From Ophiothrix spiculata (taxonomy: Eukaryota > Echinodermata > Ophiuroidea > Amphilepidida > Ophiotrichidae), in NCBI GenBank assembly GCA_000969725.1, contig JXSR01S002669.1: a stretch of 30,265 bases of DNA; one strand, given 5' to 3'. This document shows positions 25,101-28,100 of this stretch, in pieces. The first letter of the stretch is position 1. Every line of letters starts with the position of its first letter. Both the position numbers and the translations under genes were made by a program. Under the pieces are notes generated by a model. It saw only the letters and a program-made list of their open reading frames with translations. It was not told the origin of the DNA and did not search any database.

Positions 25101-28100
25101 ACACGACTTTCCGGGAATTTCCGAATCTGATTTTACACTTTACGGCAATTGCCGACAGAAAAAGTGACTCTCTAACACAATCACCAGAATGTAAAGTTCA
25201 CGTTCTCGTTAACTGGTTGCGTACAAATTCTAACTTGTAATTAGGGTTAGCATTAACGAGTCACTTTTTGTGTGATGCGCTCCGAGTTTACTGGTAATTG
25301 TAAGCTTAATCAGACGATTTCAAATAAAAATTGTACTCTTTCTGTCAGTGAGCATATGGTACCCTTATCCAAAAGTTGTTAAGAATTAGTGCCTCTAACC
25401 ATGTATGGGTCTGAATATAATTGTTGTTCACTTTTATTGCACTGCAAATGCGAGAGAATTTCCGGAAATTTTTGTTTACAAAAAGTACATGATAATGAGC
25501 TTGTACATGATTGGTTGATAAAACGGCCACATGCTCAACGTTCCAAAGATTTCTGAATGGATTTTGAAATTTTCTATTAGCCTCCTGCAGGACTGCACCA
25601 TTATTGCACTTGACAGTATAGGCAGCCTGGAATCTCCTCTCTATGCAGGGCATGAATTTAAAAAAATACAGGTGTGCTGTAAATCGTACTCCTTGATTAA
25701 CCTAGGTGTGCTGCCAGGTGTGCAGCAAATCACACTCCTCAATAAACCAAGGAGTACTTTTTTTAAGTTTGTGTAATTACATGACTTTTTTTACTTGGCC
25801 AAATATGTGTAGGGTATATTTATCAATGGTAATTATGAACAAGATTTACATTTGACCTCAGTTAGTTACACACACAAAAAATACGACTTGTATAATTGGT
25901 TGTAATAAAGGTTTATTGTAAACACTTCACCCAACTGATCAGAATGAAACCACTACTTTAAATCTCACTTCAAGCTCAGCTGAAAACATTTAAAGATTGG
26001 GGTCTGAGCATGTTTACAATTTCATCTTGTTACAAGGGATGACATGACATAAGGCCATGCCCCTGGATGGCAAGTTTCTCAAAAGAAATTGTCCCCGGCT
26101 CATGGGGATTTGACCTGATCCGGGGGAAATTATTTAAGTTCCGGGGGTAATTAAAAAAATATGTTAATGGTTTTTTTTTTAATAGCTGATTTTGTTTGTA
26201 CATAGTACTTAAAGATACAATTTCAAGAATCTAAGTTAGGCTTTACCCACTGCAAGGAGCCTGGAGGGCCCCTGCAGGATGAATGTCTACAGCTGCCCCT
26301 CCCCAAATAAATATTGAGTGGTTGTAAAGAAAACAAGTTTAATGTATTTTTCAATCAATTTTAAAAATTTTGGGAGATAATTTTTATTTTTATTTTTATT
26401 ATTTTTTTATTTTGATTTACCACTGTAAAATAATAATGAATGCTGCCCTCTGTTGAAACACATTAGTTAGAAACACAATTTAGTTTTATGATAGAAAAAC
26501 TTAAGTTAAATCAAAAATTGTCTTGCCTTTCAGCCATCCAAAAATGAAGGTAATTAAAGAAAACAAATCCTGAGGTAGATTTATTATTTCATTTGACTTG
26601 ATTTTTTGTATTGCATCATTGAACACTTAGTAAAATGATTTTAAAAAGCAAAAATATTTACATGTCCAGAGAATTGTTTAGACTCGACTACCGCGATCTA
26701 CTGTAATGACAGATCATTTTTGACGGCTTTTCCTTCCAATTTTTTTCACGATTTGAAACAAGTCAATCAAAATTTAGGCGTGCGATTAATCGCACTTCTC
26801 GGCATCGTTTTAGGCGTGCGATCGCACTCGCATGCCTTAAAATTCATGCCCTGCTCTATGCTATATAATAATAATTCCGGCATTTATATTGCGCCTTTTC
26901 CAGTGGATACAAAGCGCTGGCCATTATTATTACGCCGTAACAAGGGAATCGTCAGAACCATTTCGCCTTAAACTAGGCCATTTGCGGCCAATGACCACCT
27001 ATCAGCACTTGTGATATTCCCCCCTAAACAGCTCCCCAATGCGCTTGGGTCGACGAGGCAAGTGTGATAAAGTGATTAGCCCAGGTTCACAACACGTTGG
27101 CACTAACGGGGCTCGAACTCACAACCTTCCGTTTATGAGTCCTGCACTGTTCCGCTAGGCCACACGCGCCCACATATATAAACCTTGACGTATTCAGCAA
27201 TTAGAAATCTGATACAAGATCAATAGTGTATCCCTTGTATTCTACAACATTTTGAACTGGTGGTTTTGTATTGTGTAAAAGACTAGTAATGATTGATTAA
27301 GACCAAATCACTGCATATTAATATTTGTTGTACATGAATTGTTCAGGATTTTGGTATTATTTTTGGCTAATTATTGCTCTACTGCATGGACGAACATTGA
27401 ACATAAAGTTCATTTGAATATTAAGCAAGCTATGGTTCTTGATTATGATTCGTTAAATACAGACTAATTTACTTCCACCTATGGTTATATTGGTTCATGT
27501 GCATTAATTGAGTGCTTGCTGCATACTCCAAGGTTTATAGACTATATGACCTTTATATATATTTGTTGCAGAATTTCCAACCAAATTGTGTTTGATTTCC
27601 TTGTTTTGTGTTCCATTGCAGGAGTGGGTGGAGTCTAGACTGGAATGAGGGCGATAGTCTGTCTTTGTGTCAACATCTTCTCAACTCTCTTGTAGAGGTA
27701 AGGCAAAAAAAAAAGTTTGTTTCCTGTAGGTGGTCAAAAAACCTAAATGCGAAATGCATTTTTTTATTTTATTTTGTTTTCATTTTTTTGTATTGTTTCA
27801 AGAGGTGCTAAGGCAAATTTTGATTGAAAATCCGCATGGGTTATTTTTTCAGTAAGAAACCTGTCTGCTTTCAAGTTTTTGTTGAAAAGAAAACACTTCT
27901 TTAGTACAAATTTTGTAATTTTCCCCGTTCTTTTTATCAAATTGGCTATTTTGATTTTCGTTTTCTAAAATATCAAATAACAAAATGAAATGTGCAAATA
28001 TATGACGCCAAAACGAAATGCGCGCGGCGCACAGGAAACAAACTTGTTTTTTGTTTTCGCCTAATCAGACATTGTGTCAAAGTGGTTTTTCAAGTGGGCA

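Noticed and set aside
25639..26971. Protein-coding element between the inverted GCAGGGCATGAATTT motifs
   Set aside because: Open frames there are short and show no transposase or other motifs; kept only as a possible non-coding repeat.
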